Made by a program: the position numbers and the translations under genes. A stretch of 64,000 nt of DNA from Gammaproteobacteria bacterium (GTDB lineage Bacteria > Pseudomonadota > Gammaproteobacteria > Pseudomonadales > Cellvibrionaceae), in the NCBI GenBank assembly GCA_004173475.1, contig SEBU01000009.1, positions 1 to 64,000 on the forward strand. Reading direction: 5' to 3'. Below the pieces are notes generated by a model. That model searched no databases. It saw only the letters and a program-made list of their open reading frames with translations, and was not told the origin of the DNA. This document shows, in pieces, positions 28,467 to 36,733 of this stretch (position 1 is its first letter; the number at the start of each line of letters is the position of its first letter).

Positions 28467-29426
28467 ATGAAAAAATTTGTACCAATGATCATCATCCTTA
28501 TAATGGCCTCTTTTTTTACGGGGATGAACGCAATTGCATCAGACTCTGATGAGGCAAGAGTCAAACCAATAAAAACGTCAACAATGTACCAGTTTGATGG
28601 AGGATCAAAGGAGAAAGAAGTTGGTGGGGCTCAATCTGCGTGTGAACTGTATATAAAAGACGAATGTAGTATTAACGATTGCAGCGATAGACACTGGAAA
28701 ATTGAAGGACAGCCAGAAATACGCGGGACTTACGTCTACTGCAATTATACTGGTGACAATGGCCTTAAGATGGATTCGTCACCTGCGTCTATAAAATTGA
28801 TTTGTCCTGAAAATGCTGAATCGTCTTGGGACGGTGAAGCGTCATACTGTAAATGTATAACCGATTTCGTTGCACGTGCTGGTAAGTGTGTTGCCAAGGT
28901 GGATGGGGCTGACGAGCCTTCAAAATCAGTAGCTTTAGAAGAGCCGCCTGCAAATCCTGTTGCAAAGCCGGGCGATATCGGAAAGCCCGACGACATTACA
29001 AAACCAAGTGGTGAAACCAAAGCGCAGTCGGATGCTCGACATGCAGCGGAGGTCGAACAATACAAAAATAGTGGCAAGGAAATCACCACCAAACAGAACG
29101 CTCAGGAGCATCACATAGCATCGGACAAACATCTAACAAAATATACACCAATTTTTCGAAAAATCTTCGACGGAGCTGGACTGGATATCAAAAACGCCCC
29201 TGAAAACCTGGTAATGATTAAAAACCACGGCGGTTCCCATGACAACAATGGCTATCACGAGGCAATCCTCGCTCGTTTTAAAAAAGTTCTCGAGCCTTCG
29301 AATGGAAAACCGCTTGAGCCCGGCACTCCAGAATATATCGCCGCTGTCAAAGGTGTGCTCAGCGCTGCGAAAGCTGATTTGCTGCAACCTGATAGCGAAT
29401 TAAATCGGATGGTTACGAAAAAGTAG
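28467..29426 (+). CDS. Exported protein with C-terminal AHH (HNH/Endo VII) nuclease domain
   Basis: A 319-residue probable toxin. It has a signal peptide (about 1-25), a cysteine-rich N-terminal domain (nine cysteines between residues 59 and 141, ending CKCITDFVARAGKCV), a proline-rich linker (about 150-182, AKPGDIGKPDDITKPSG), and a C-terminal nuclease (about 205-300) with the AHH motif EHHIASDKH (His 215, His 216), NLVMIKNHGGSHD (His 258) and GYHEAIL (His 264). The AHH family belongs to the HNH/Endo VII toxin nucleases. The start has AAGGAAATTAAT. Export before folding is unusual for a T6SS cargo. No immunity gene follows; the next conserved sequence is a decayed tsi2. Confidence 0.75.
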   Translation: MKKFVPMIIILIMASFFTGMNAIASDSDEARVKPIKTSTMYQFDGGSKEKEVGGAQSACELYIKDECSINDCSDRHWKIEGQPEIRGTYVYCNYTGDNGLKMDSSPASIKLICPENAESSWDGEASYCKCITDFVARAGKCVAKVDGADEPSKSVALEEPPANPVAKPGDIGKPDDITKPSGETKAQSDARHAAEVEQYKNSGKEITTKQNAQEHHIASDKHLTKYTPIFRKIFDGAGLDIKNAPENLVMIKNHGGSHDNNGYHEAILARFKKVLEPSNGKPLEPGTPEYIAAVKGVLSAAKADLLQPDSELNRMVTKK

Positions 29427-29732
29427 GTGCTGCCGATACGTTTCACCTGGAGTAAGCAAATTTAATTCTAATGATGCGGACGCTTGAACCGTTCCGCAAA
29501 ATATTACATTGCCTCTTAAACCTATGCTCCGCTGCGATACGAGGCTGGATAAATCAACCTCTTAGGTCTTCTCGACCATGTGCAATATGTAATCACCGGC
29601 GAACTAACAAACTTCGTACAAAAAGCTGTGTTTGAAATTTCTCGGTATTAATACCTTTCCTCACAATCATTGGACACGAATCATAAATTCCAAAGAGGTT
29701 ATTCTGAAGCTTAAACTTCCAGAAAAAAATCA
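29427..29732. other. Gap after AHH nuclease, no immunity gene seen
   Basis: About 300 bp where an immunity gene would be expected. All frames are interrupted by stops; the longest stretch (about 50 codons, near 29631-29790) has only a TTG start and no ribosome site and runs antisense into the tsi2 relic. I see no supported gene. Confidence 0.5.
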
Positions 29733-29953
29733 TCACCTAATAATTGAATTTAGCGGCGGCAAATTCGCACCTTTATCAACTTGCTCCTGATATACACTTT
29801 TCAGTACAAAGCCTCATCATAAGAAATTAAAAGCTCCGTAATATTCTCCGGATCTTTCAAGGTTTCTGATTTCAAAAGTTGTTCGTAGCGGTTAACGCTT
29901 TCGTACACAGATTGCAATGCGATAGGAAGAGTATCGTTGTCTATATTAGGTAT
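29733..29953 (-). pseudogene. Decayed tsi2-like immunity gene
   Basis: A close copy of the intact immunity gene at 32095-32319. The start codon position is ATA instead of ATG (29951-29953) and a 4-bp deletion near 29807 shifts the frame. The protein would otherwise read ...SVYQ-EQVDKGANLPPLNSII. Upstream, to about 29995, the last 14-16 codons of the toxin partner survive (INIEAQRGKLKN). The rest of the toxin gene is missing, so this is a remnant of a second toxin-immunity pair. Confidence 0.8.
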
Positions 29954-30147
29954 TTTTCAACTTTCCTCTTTGTGCTTCTATGTTGATAACATTTTTTTCA
30001 ATTTATTGATTAGGTCTCTAAAGATGAGAGTAATTAATTTTTCGCGCAGATACGAGACTGATTAAGCTGATTGCTTTTTCTTTAGATAATAAGCTCTTTT
30101 CCTGTAATAAATCCCAGCTCCTTATTGTCGCGCTCTAACTCACTCCA

Positions 30148-31119
30148 TTAACGTTTTTCACGCAATTCACGTACACCTTTACCCAATTTTCGACGTAACA
30201 AACCTCGTAATGTTGTTCCGTCTGAATAGCCTACGAGTGCAGCAATTTGATCAATGCTTTCTGCGCTCGTTTGTAGCAAATGCACTGCGCGTTCAACGCG
30301 TAAATCTTGAAAATATTCCAGGGGCGATTTACCGAGAACTGCTTGAATTCGCCTCCCTAATGTACGTTCGCCAGCGCCTATGGATTTGGTAGCATTGCTC
30401 ATTGAAAAACCTTCCGCCAAGTGTTCGCGTGCCCAACGCTCAAAGCGTTCTACTACAGCATCAGTGTGTGCCACGTGGTCGGGGATAACAAATACGGCTT
30501 GTGATGCTCGTGATTCAATTAATAAATAGCGTGCGCATAGAGCGGCCAACGAGGGGCTGCAGCTTCGCACCACACTCAGTGCTAAATCTAAATGTGCAAG
30601 TGCAGCACCAGCGGTAGTAAAGCAAGCGGAGTTCACCAACATTCTGGATTCATCGAGCATAACCGCAGGATAGCGTTGCCGAAATAATGCAGATAACCAC
30701 CAGGAGGTTGTTGCTTGCTGGCCATCTAACAACCCTGTTTCCGCTAAAACAAACGTGCCCGTGCAGGCAGTTCCTATGAGCGCACCTGAAGCAGCCCATT
30801 GTCGCAGTAGAGTGCCAGCCTCTTTTACCTCTTTGCGTTCGAGTGCCGCCGCCAGTGCAACAGGCATCTTTGAACCTAATGCAGGAATCAAGACCACATC
30901 AGGATTCGGCAGTTTAGCGGCCAAAACACTGGGTACTATCAACCCTTGTGATGTCCGTATTTTTTTACTCACACTCACTAAACGCATATCGAGATGAATG
31001 CCGACTTCATCAAGAGATGCAAGTTCGTTAGCTGTTGTGATCACATCAATGAGTGACGACAGGCCGATATCAAATACACCATCGAGGGCAAGAATATAAA
31101 TTAGCATGTCGGTAATCAT
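30148..31119 (-). CDS. GlxA-type AraC regulator (DJ-1/PfpI domain plus AraC HTH)
   Basis: A 323-residue regulator: N-terminal DJ-1/PfpI-like domain (about 5-170: LIYILALDGVFDIGLSSLIDVI, GALIGTACTGTFVLAETGLLDGQQATTSWW) and C-terminal AraC helix-turn-helix (about 225-320: AREHLAEGFSMSNATKSIGAGERTLGRRIQAVLGKSPLEYFQ, then QIAALVGYSDGTTLRGLLRR). The frame is open to 31185 from a TTG, but ATG 31119 (MITDMLIYI) starts at the usual family boundary; ATG 31107 is also possible. It is divergent from the monooxygenase gene 118 bp away and probably controls it. Confidence 0.88.
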   Translation of the reverse strand: MITDMLIYILALDGVFDIGLSSLIDVITTANELASLDEVGIHLDMRLVSVSKKIRTSQGLIVPSVLAAKLPNPDVVLIPALGSKMPVALAAALERKEVKEAGTLLRQWAASGALIGTACTGTFVLAETGLLDGQQATTSWWLSALFRQRYPAVMLDESRMLVNSACFTTAGAALAHLDLALSVVRSCSPSLAALCARYLLIESRASQAVFVIPDHVAHTDAVVERFERWAREHLAEGFSMSNATKSIGAGERTLGRRIQAVLGKSPLEYFQDLRVERAVHLLQTSAESIDQIAALVGYSDGTTLRGLLRRKLGKGVRELREKR

Positions 31120-31236
31120 ACCATAATAGACGTTTCTGCCACTGTAGTGATTGTGTTCCCGCCAATAGAATAGCTCCTGCAACAACGAACTATTTACTCA
31201 TCTTTAAAACCATTCACCACTACAGGAAAATCTATC

Positions 31237-31539
31237 ATGGTCAAATTTGCAATTCTCGCTCAGGTAAAAGCTAAAGCCGGTAAAGAAAGCGCAGTAGAAG
31301 AATTTTTAAAAAGTGCACTGGCACTTGCCAATGAAGAAGCAGGTACTACCGTTTGGTTTGCGATAAAACTTAGCTCATCGCGATTTGGCATATTTGACGC
31401 GTTTCCTGATGAGGCTCGCCGAGAGGCTCACCTTGCTGGCCCGATAGCGACCGCATTAATGGCAAACGCGGCAGAACTCTTAGCAGAGCCTCCAGTCATT
31501 GAGAAGGTAGACGTGTTGGCTGCAAAGCTCGCTAGATAG
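31237..31539 (+). CDS. Antibiotic biosynthesis monooxygenase (ABM) domain protein
   Basis: A 100-residue single-domain ferredoxin-like protein of the ABM/quinol monooxygenase family. Visible blocks are FAILAQVKAKAGKESAVEEFL, TTVWFAIKLSSSRFGIFDAF and HLAGPIATALM. Relatives act on quinones or polyketide intermediates without cofactor, usually as dimers. It is divergent from the GlxA-type regulator. ATG 31237 is preceded by ACAGGAAAATCTATC, a good ribosome site. Confidence 0.82.
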   Translation: MVKFAILAQVKAKAGKESAVEEFLKSALALANEEAGTTVWFAIKLSSSRFGIFDAFPDEARREAHLAGPIATALMANAAELLAEPPVIEKVDVLAAKLAR

Positions 31540-31793
31540 CAAAAGGAGACTTAACTTTTTAATACACGAGAGTCGCCAACAAGGTGTGTTAGGCGGCTTT
31601 AATTTTTTACTTCATTCGGTATCGAAAAATCAATGATTTCGTTCGGTACTCGGCTTGATATAAATTCGATTGAAACGGTGAAACCAAATGTCTACATTTT
31701 TGGGTAGTTTGTTAACGTCAAAATGATATGGTTGCTCGTGAAAAAAGTGGCTTCATTTAAGAATCAAAGAAGACCTAAATGAATTACAGTGAT

Positions 31794-31872
31794 GCATCGA
31801 CAAGTAGTACTCTAGCCGAAAAATAATTTGCGGTTTTATAATTATGACGTATGACGAATACAATGAGTTTTG
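31794..31872 (+). pseudogene. Relic copy of the 50.4-kb RNase H-like / YjbR gene junction
   Basis: This stretch matches 50418-50494: the last codons of the RNase H-like gene, the spacer AATAATTTGCGGTT, and the first codons of the YjbR gene (MTYDEYNEF). The similarity ends exactly where repeat copy C (AATTGGGGTCAGAG) begins. It is a truncated duplicate, not a gene. Confidence 0.75.
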
Positions 31873-31876
31873 AAAT

Positions 31877-31898
31877 AATTGGGGTCAGAGTAAAATTA
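31877..31898 (+). repeat. GGGGTCAGAG repeat, copy C
   Basis: AATTGGGGTCAGAGTAAAAT then TA; 19 of the first 20 bases agree with copy A. It abuts the truncated YjbR relic, marking a rearrangement breakpoint. No 53-codon gene follows this copy. Confidence 0.65.
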
Positions 31899-32094
31899 AC
31901 AGCGCAGACATTTAAATGGTAATTCATACTGGAGCTAATTACCTTCGATATGATTCACAAAATCCTGAGCTTGAAGGCAAAAAATAATTTAATGACTGGG
32001 GAAAAGCTGGATCCCCGCAAGCGGGGACGCCTAGTTGAGGACGACGACTCCCACCTGAGAGGTATTAGTTAGGCTCTGAATAATTTGATATCCA

Positions 32095-32319
32095 TTAACT
32101 AATGATTGCATTTAGTGGTGGCAAATTCGCACCTTTATCAACTTGTTCCTGATATACACTTTTCAGTACACCCAAAGCCTCATCATAAGAAATTAAAAGC
32201 TCGGTGATATTTTCTGGGTCCTTCAAAGTTTCTGATTTCAAAAGTTGTTCGTAGCGATTAACGCTCTCGTAAACCGACTGCAATGCAACAAGAAGAGTAT
32301 CGTTGTCTATATTAGCCAT
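32095..32319 (-). CDS. Tsi2-like immunity protein
   Basis: A 74-residue helical, acidic protein. It aligns by eye with Tsi2 of Pseudomonas aeruginosa: LLVALQSVYESVNRYEQLL, then DPENITELLISYDEALGVLKSVYQ and NLPPLNAII, matching the pattern L-VA-Q, DP-N--EL, YD-A---LK--Y and LPP in Tsi2. It should bind and block the toxin encoded just upstream. The genes overlap by 8 nt (ATGGCTAA), with a GAGGAAAG site inside the toxin gene, so synthesis is coupled. Two decayed relatives lie at 29733 and 40188. Confidence 0.8.
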   Translation of the reverse strand: MANIDNDTLLVALQSVYESVNRYEQLLKSETLKDPENITELLISYDEALGVLKSVYQEQVDKGANLPPLNAIIS

Positions 32320-32842
32320 TTTTTAACTTTCCTCTTTGTGCTTCTATATTGATCAACAATTTTTTTAAAAGTAGTTTGAAGTTTTCAACTGACATTGCAT
32401 GATCCGGAACTATCGAATAATGGGTTGCTTCGAATCTGGTATTGAAGTCATCTTTAATGATGAGCACGCCTGCAGGAATTTCTGTACCTTGAGGAATTTC
32501 GATGTATTCCCAGTTTTTACCAATAAACGTATTAGGCTTGTTGAATAAAGATGTACCTTGAGCCTTCCAAATGTCTTCGGGGCGTTTTTGATAAACTTTC
32601 GGAATTATGTAGTCAATACCGTTTCGTTTTTCTACGGTTACGTCGGCGGGCCTAAATTTACCCTCTCTCAATTGGCGGGGAACAAAATCCGGGTATAGCG
32701 GATTTTCACATGGCTCATCAGTTCGTGAAGCGCGCCATAGGAAAATACCTAAGTCTTTCTCACTATCAAAAATGCGACTTAAGCCATCAATTTTTGCGAA
32801 AAATGATTTCACTGTTCCTGCTTCAATTGGGATTTCCTTCAT
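32312..32842 (-). CDS. Tse2-like toxin (ADP-ribosyltransferase fold)
   Basis: A 176-residue cytoplasmic toxin candidate resembling Tse2 of Pseudomonas aeruginosa, a T6SS effector. Shared blocks are LWRAS near 36 (NAD-site arginine), GTSLFNKP (Thr 97, Ser 98), IEIPQGTEIPAGVLIIKDDFNTRFEATHYSIVP (His 141) and M150. In Tse2 the residues T79, S80 and H122 are needed for toxicity; here the spacing 98 to 141 is almost the same as 80 to 122. No signal peptide. A CGGAG ribosome site precedes the ATG. Without T6SS genes nearby it could be an orphan effector or work as a toxin-antitoxin pair. Confidence 0.82.
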   Translation of the reverse strand: MKEIPIEAGTVKSFFAKIDGLSRIFDSEKDLGIFLWRASRTDEPCENPLYPDFVPRQLREGKFRPADVTVEKRNGIDYIIPKVYQKRPEDIWKAQGTSLFNKPNTFIGKNWEYIEIPQGTEIPAGVLIIKDDFNTRFEATHYSIVPDHAMSVENFKLLLKKLLINIEAQRGKLKNG

Positions 32843-33524
32843 GCTGACTCCGTGGCTTAGGGTGATTGATTAGGGTAGTAGTAAATAATCTATTTTCTTA
32901 ATGCGGACAATAAGAAAATTAGGGAAGTCAAAGCTAATTCACCTCCGCTGCTATTATTAGCTGGAAAATTTAATAAGTCTAACTGAAGCTAAATTTCCTT
33001 TGTTGGCGTCAAAACCATAACGGGTTCGAAGTAAAAGCAACGAAAACGGGACGGAGGGATTTAAATTTAATCACCTATATAAGTCCTAAACTGATTGTCC
33101 GCTTTTGGCCGAGGCTGTGTGAAAACTCAAAAACTGTCGAGCAACAAAATTTTATTGACAAAAGTTAGGCTGTTTTCGCGTTCCTATTCAAATACTTTCT
33201 GATTCGTAACAGGTGAAATCGTTAGAATTTACGTAGCGACGCATTTTTATTTAATTTTAAAATTAATATTTAGTTTTCACACAGCCTCGGCCGATTGTGA
33301 AATTCGGCCTAACTATTACAAAGGTTAATTGCCCATTTTTCCATTTCTCGGAAACCCACCCGCGCCTTCAGTGCTGTGTCGTACTGAATCTCTAATTCTA
33401 TATTGCGATAATTTCTAAAAGTGCATCGGCTAATATTCCGCCAGTTGTTGCTGTGAGGTACATCTTGTAATCGTGCAGACTTGGTAAGCAATGCTGCATT
33501 CTTTCATGTTCAATGGAGAAACCT
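32843..33524. other. Gap between tse2-like pair and hpf, containing a MITE
   Basis: About 680 bp without a supported gene. A 178-bp miniature inverted-repeat element lies at 33111-33288. A 60-codon frame on the minus strand (33309-33491) opposite the hpf leader has no ribosome site and I leave it out. Confidence 0.6.
33111..33288. mobile_element. MITE, 178 bp, with 17-bp perfect terminal inverted repeats
   Basis: GAGGCTGTGTGAAAACT at 33111-33127 is repeated as AGTTTTCACACAGCCTC at 33272-33288. The element is flanked on both sides by GGCC, a palindromic 4-bp target duplication that makes the symmetric block 21 bp. The interior is AT-rich with no transposase frame, so it needs a transposase elsewhere. 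End sequence and 4-bp palindromic target resemble IS5/IS1182-type elements; the family is not certain. Confidence 0.8.
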
Positions 33525-33893
33525 ATGAAAATTCAATTTAATACTGATGCCAACATTCACGGTACAGAGGCGTTGGCCAGTCAGGTTAGTGCCACCATCG
33601 AAGAAGCTTTGGGGCGCTTTGAGGACCATATCACCCGTGTAGAGGTCCATCTCAGCGATGAGAGTCGTGGCAAGGTTGGGCAGCATGATCATCGTTGCAT
33701 GCTGGAAGCGCGTCTTGAAGGTAGGAAGCCGGTCGCAGTGACCGACCACGCGCCGACGCTAGACCAGGCAGTGAATGGGGCTGTTGGGAAATTAACAAGG
33801 CTACTGGATAGCACTTTTGGGCGCTTGCAAGATCAACGCGAAAAAGCTTCTCGTTTAGCTTTTTCTGACGCGGACGACGCTATCGAGCAATAA
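33525..33893 (+). CDS. HPF/RaiA-family ribosome-associated protein
   Basis: A 122-residue ribosome hibernation or stalling factor (S30AE family). The pattern of one beta-alpha-beta-beta-beta-alpha domain is seen in MKIQFNTDANIHG, TIEEALGRFEDHITRVEVHLSDES, HRCMLEARLEGRKPVAVTDHAP and LDQAVNGAVGKLTRLLDSTFGRL. It would bind the 30S A and P sites in stationary phase. ATG 33525 is chosen because GGAGA lies six nt upstream; an in-frame start four codons earlier is less likely. It is not beside rpoN, unlike the usual hpf, so it may be a second paralogue. Confidence 0.82.
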   Translation: MKIQFNTDANIHGTEALASQVSATIEEALGRFEDHITRVEVHLSDESRGKVGQHDHRCMLEARLEGRKPVAVTDHAPTLDQAVNGAVGKLTRLLDSTFGRLQDQREKASRLAFSDADDAIEQ

Positions 33894-34403
33894 CACATAC
33901 TTTAATTTCGAGGATGCTTGAAGGCTCAGTCACCCTATTCTTTCGTTGTGACTGGTTCCAGCCAGGAAACTACGGATATATTTAGTGTATGCGCGCCATG
34001 ATTCCGCATCAATTCATGGTCATCCTCACCGTATTTGTTTAATTCCTCGATTTTAAAAAAAGAACCCTTGATGCTGTAAAAGCAGACAACACATGATCAT
34101 GTTCCCGCTAGAAGCAAGCGAGCTTCTTCACAGCAAGCCCCTTAATCATTTGCATCGCCTTAACCACACTTGTCTTAGTTGCAGGGATTAAAAACTTCCG
34201 TACCACTATGCACCTGCCAAAGTGCTCCTCACCATTTTACGCAAGCTGCGCAAACTGGCGCGACGCCTATTTGGTTACCGGGCAACATAAGCTGTGGTAG
34301 ACCTTGGTTTACCACTCAACCTCAATTGTCTGCTACGGAGCTGCTTGCTACAGAGCTATCTGCTACAGACGAGTGTTTCTAATAAAGATAAAAGGTACTC
34401 ACT
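33894..34403. other. Leader region of the GH16 gene pair
   Basis: 510 bp, no supported gene. GTGGTAGACC-TT-GGTTTACCAC at 34294-34315 is a near-perfect palindrome about 90 bp before the first GH16 start; its right arm contains the reverse complement of TGGTAAAC, also present in the GH9 upstream repeat. A 15-bp unit (about TCTGCTACAGAGCTG) is repeated three times at 34329-34373, just before the ribosome site. Confidence 0.5.
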
Positions 34404-35582
34404 ATGTTGAATCTCAACCGTTTTATCGGTGCGCTGCTGGTTATCGCTGTCGCCCTTTGCTTCTCTAGCGTCACTCAGGCCAAGTCGTATAAGGCGGCCG
34501 AAATTTATTCCAAACAAACTTACAAATATGGCCGCTACGAGATGCGTATGCGCGTTGCCAAGGGCAGCGGAGTGCTTTCCACTTTCTTCACCTACAAGAA
34601 TGGTTCCGAGCAGTCGGGTGTATTTTGGGAAGAAATTGATCTCGAGATTTTTGGCAAGAACAACGCTACTCAATGGCAGAGCAATGTGATTATTGGTACC
34701 AATCGCCCCACCACCAAAACCGAAGGGTTGCACACCATGCCTTATTCTCTAGGTGACGGTTACAACACCTATGTGCTGGAGTGGACGCCCAGTTACATTG
34801 CCTGGTTTGTGAACGGCACTCAGGTACGCCGCATCAACGGTGGTCAATTTGTCACCAGCCTAACCAGCCCACAAGATATTCGCTTCAACCTCTGGGCCGC
34901 GAACATTGCCGAATGGGTGGGAGCGTTTAACCCCAACATCCTACCGGTGTACCAATTTATCAATTACATCGACTACAAGCCGTGGAATTCAGCAACCAAC
35001 AGCTTTGGTACCGGCTGGCGCGATGATTTCAACAGTTTCGATAGTAACCGCTGGACTAAGGCCAACTGGACATTTGGCGAAAACCTGGCGGATTTCGACA
35101 CGAACAATGTGGTGGTGAAAAACGGCATTCTGATATTGGCACTTACCCGCGAAGGGCAAACCGGTTATGCAGGCACCCCACCGGCGGATGGCGGATCAAG
35201 CAGTTCCACACCTGCGACTAGCAGCATTCATATTGAAGCGGAAAGATTCAACGAAGCGGGTGGCAACCTGACCATCTCTGGCGGCGTGGTGAGCTATATC
35301 GATGCAGGCGAATGGTTCAAGTATCTCGGCGTAAGCATTCCCCAAACCGCCATGTATCGCGTGGAATACCGGGTTGCCTCGGCCCTGACCACAGCCCAGT
35401 TCACGTTGGATCGCGACGGAGTTGGCTTGGGTACCATTAGCGTACCGAATACCGGCGGCTGGGGCACCTTCCAAACCATCTCGCATAACATCTATTTGAA
35501 TGCCGGCACACAGAATTTAGCGATCTATGCCAATACCGGAGGCTTCAATATCGACTGGATCAAACTGACCAAAATTAATTAA
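34404..35582 (+). CDS. GH16 lichenase (circularly permuted) with C-terminal CBM6
   Basis: Exported beta-1,3-1,4-glucanase of 392 residues. A signal peptide (cleavage near 26, TQAKS) is followed by YKYGRYEMRMRVAKGSGVLSTFFTY and the active site EEIDLE (Glu 77 nucleophile, Asp 79, Glu 81 acid/base). The strand block that normally opens the domain (GWRDDFNSFDSNRW to LILALT, about 204-250) lies at the C-terminal end: a circular permutation, as in Fibrobacter succinogenes lichenase, to which the sequence is collinear. After a short serine linker a CBM6-type module (about 272-392) ends GGFNIDWIKLTKIN. Tandem with the next gene. Confidence 0.9.
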   Translation: MLNLNRFIGALLVIAVALCFSSVTQAKSYKAAEIYSKQTYKYGRYEMRMRVAKGSGVLSTFFTYKNGSEQSGVFWEEIDLEIFGKNNATQWQSNVIIGTNRPTTKTEGLHTMPYSLGDGYNTYVLEWTPSYIAWFVNGTQVRRINGGQFVTSLTSPQDIRFNLWAANIAEWVGAFNPNILPVYQFINYIDYKPWNSATNSFGTGWRDDFNSFDSNRWTKANWTFGENLADFDTNNVVVKNGILILALTREGQTGYAGTPPADGGSSSSTPATSSIHIEAERFNEAGGNLTISGGVVSYIDAGEWFKYLGVSIPQTAMYRVEYRVASALTTAQFTLDRDGVGLGTISVPNTGGWGTFQTISHNIYLNAGTQNLAIYANTGGFNIDWIKLTKIN

Positions 35583-35596
35583 CCGTCTTGAAATCG

Positions 35597-35645
35597 CTGG
35601 GGTTGGGGAATGACTATGACCCCAGCCCCAGTTTAATTTTTGTTG
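35597..35645 (+). terminator. Terminator-like hairpin between the two GH16 genes
   Basis: CTGGGGTTGGGG (35597-35608) pairs with CCCCAGCCCCAG (35620-35631, one G-U) and is followed by TTTAATTTTTG. It lies 15 nt after the first stop and 33 nt before the second start, so the second gene depends on readthrough or its own promoter. Confidence 0.7.
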
Positions 35646-35664
35646 TTACCTAGGGTAAAAATAC

Positions 35665-36657
35665 ATGCGTAGTATTTCGATTATTCTCCTGACATTGTGT
35701 GCAGGCCTTGCTGCCAACGTCGCCACCGCCAAATCCTATAAAGGTGCGGAGGTCTATTCAAACCAGAGCTATCTCTATGGTCGCTACGAAATGCGTATGC
35801 GTGTTGCCAAGGCGAGCGGCGTGCTATCCACCTTCTTCACCTACAAAAACGGCTCGGAAGTTGGTGATACGTTCTGGGAAGAAATCGATATCGAAATTTT
35901 TGGTAAAAATGATGCGACCCAATGGCAAAGCAACGTAATCCTTGGCAGCTCGCGCCCCACTATCCACACCGAACAAGTGCACACAGCGCCCCAATCCCTG
36001 GCCGATGCATATCACACCTATGTGTTGGAATGGACGCCGGATTATGTAGCCTGGTTTGTGGACGGCGAAGAAGCGCGTCGCATCACTGGTACCAGTACCG
36101 TTACCAGCCTCACCAACGCGCAGAGTTTGCGTTTTAATATCTGGTCATCAGAATCCGTTGAATGGGTCGGCGCCTGGGATGATTCTGTATTGCCGGTCTA
36201 TCAATTTATTAGTTACGTTGAGTACAAAAGCTACAACGCCACGGCCAAAAATTTTGAAGGCGGCTGGCGCGATGATTTTGATACGCTTGATACCAGTCGC
36301 TGGAGCAAAGCCAACTGGAGCTTTGATATGAACCGCGTGGATTTTGCACCGGAAAATGTGCTGGTAAAGAACGGCATTCTTGTGCTCGCACTCACCAAAG
36401 AAGACGCCATGGGCTATGCGGGTACGCCACCGGCTGATGAATCAGTAAGCAGTTCCAGTGCAAGTTCTGTTGCGGTTTCCAGTTCAGTGGCAAGTTCAAG
36501 CGTCGCAAGCAGTGCAGCTGCCAGTAGCACACCAGCTTCATCGAAAGCCGCGAGCTCTACTGCATCCAAGGGGAACAACTCTGGTGGTGGCGGTTCATTT
36601 TCACTCTGGGGTTTATTGGCATTGAGCGGATTGTTGCTTGCTCGTCGCAGAAAATAG
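35665..36657 (+). CDS. GH16 lichenase (circularly permuted) with serine linker and GlyGly-CTERM anchor
   Basis: Second copy of the permuted lichenase, 330 residues, very similar to its neighbour through the catalytic domain (signal peptide to about 22; EEIDIE with Glu 73, Asp 75, Glu 77; WRDDFDTLDTSRW at the C-terminal end of the domain). In place of the CBM6 it has a serine/alanine linker (about 258-300) and a C-terminal sorting signal: a GGGGS motif, a hydrophobic helix (FSLWGLLALSGLLLA) and RRRK, as in GlyGly-CTERM proteins handled by rhombosortase. So it is probably a cell-associated partner of the CBM6-bearing enzyme. The pair arose by tandem duplication and then diverged at the C-terminus. 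Confidence 0.9.
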   Translation: MRSISIILLTLCAGLAANVATAKSYKGAEVYSNQSYLYGRYEMRMRVAKASGVLSTFFTYKNGSEVGDTFWEEIDIEIFGKNDATQWQSNVILGSSRPTIHTEQVHTAPQSLADAYHTYVLEWTPDYVAWFVDGEEARRITGTSTVTSLTNAQSLRFNIWSSESVEWVGAWDDSVLPVYQFISYVEYKSYNATAKNFEGGWRDDFDTLDTSRWSKANWSFDMNRVDFAPENVLVKNGILVLALTKEDAMGYAGTPPADESVSSSSASSVAVSSSVASSSVASSAAASSTPASSKAASSTASKGNNSGGGGSFSLWGLLALSGLLLARRRK

Positions 36658-36733
36658 TCCCACTGTCCCATGCGCTAAGTATAGGCATCTGTACTTAGCG
36701 ATTTGCGTATGTTTGTTTCGTCCAATAAAAGAA

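Larger units (their letters stand above)
31540..32094. other. Gene-free stretch with relics and a repeat
   Basis: 555 bp with no intact gene. It holds a relic of the RNase H-like/YjbR junction (31794-31872), repeat copy C (31877), and a short frame from ATG 31916 (MVIHTGANYLRYDSQNPELE, stop, FNDWGKAGSPQ) that looks like part of an interrupted gene of unknown origin. The sequence is a patchwork, in line with repeated insertion and decay. Confidence 0.55.

Noticed and set aside
33309..33491. 60-codon minus-strand frame opposite the hpf leader
   Set aside because: No ribosome site or recognisable pattern; it lies in the promoter region of the hpf gene.
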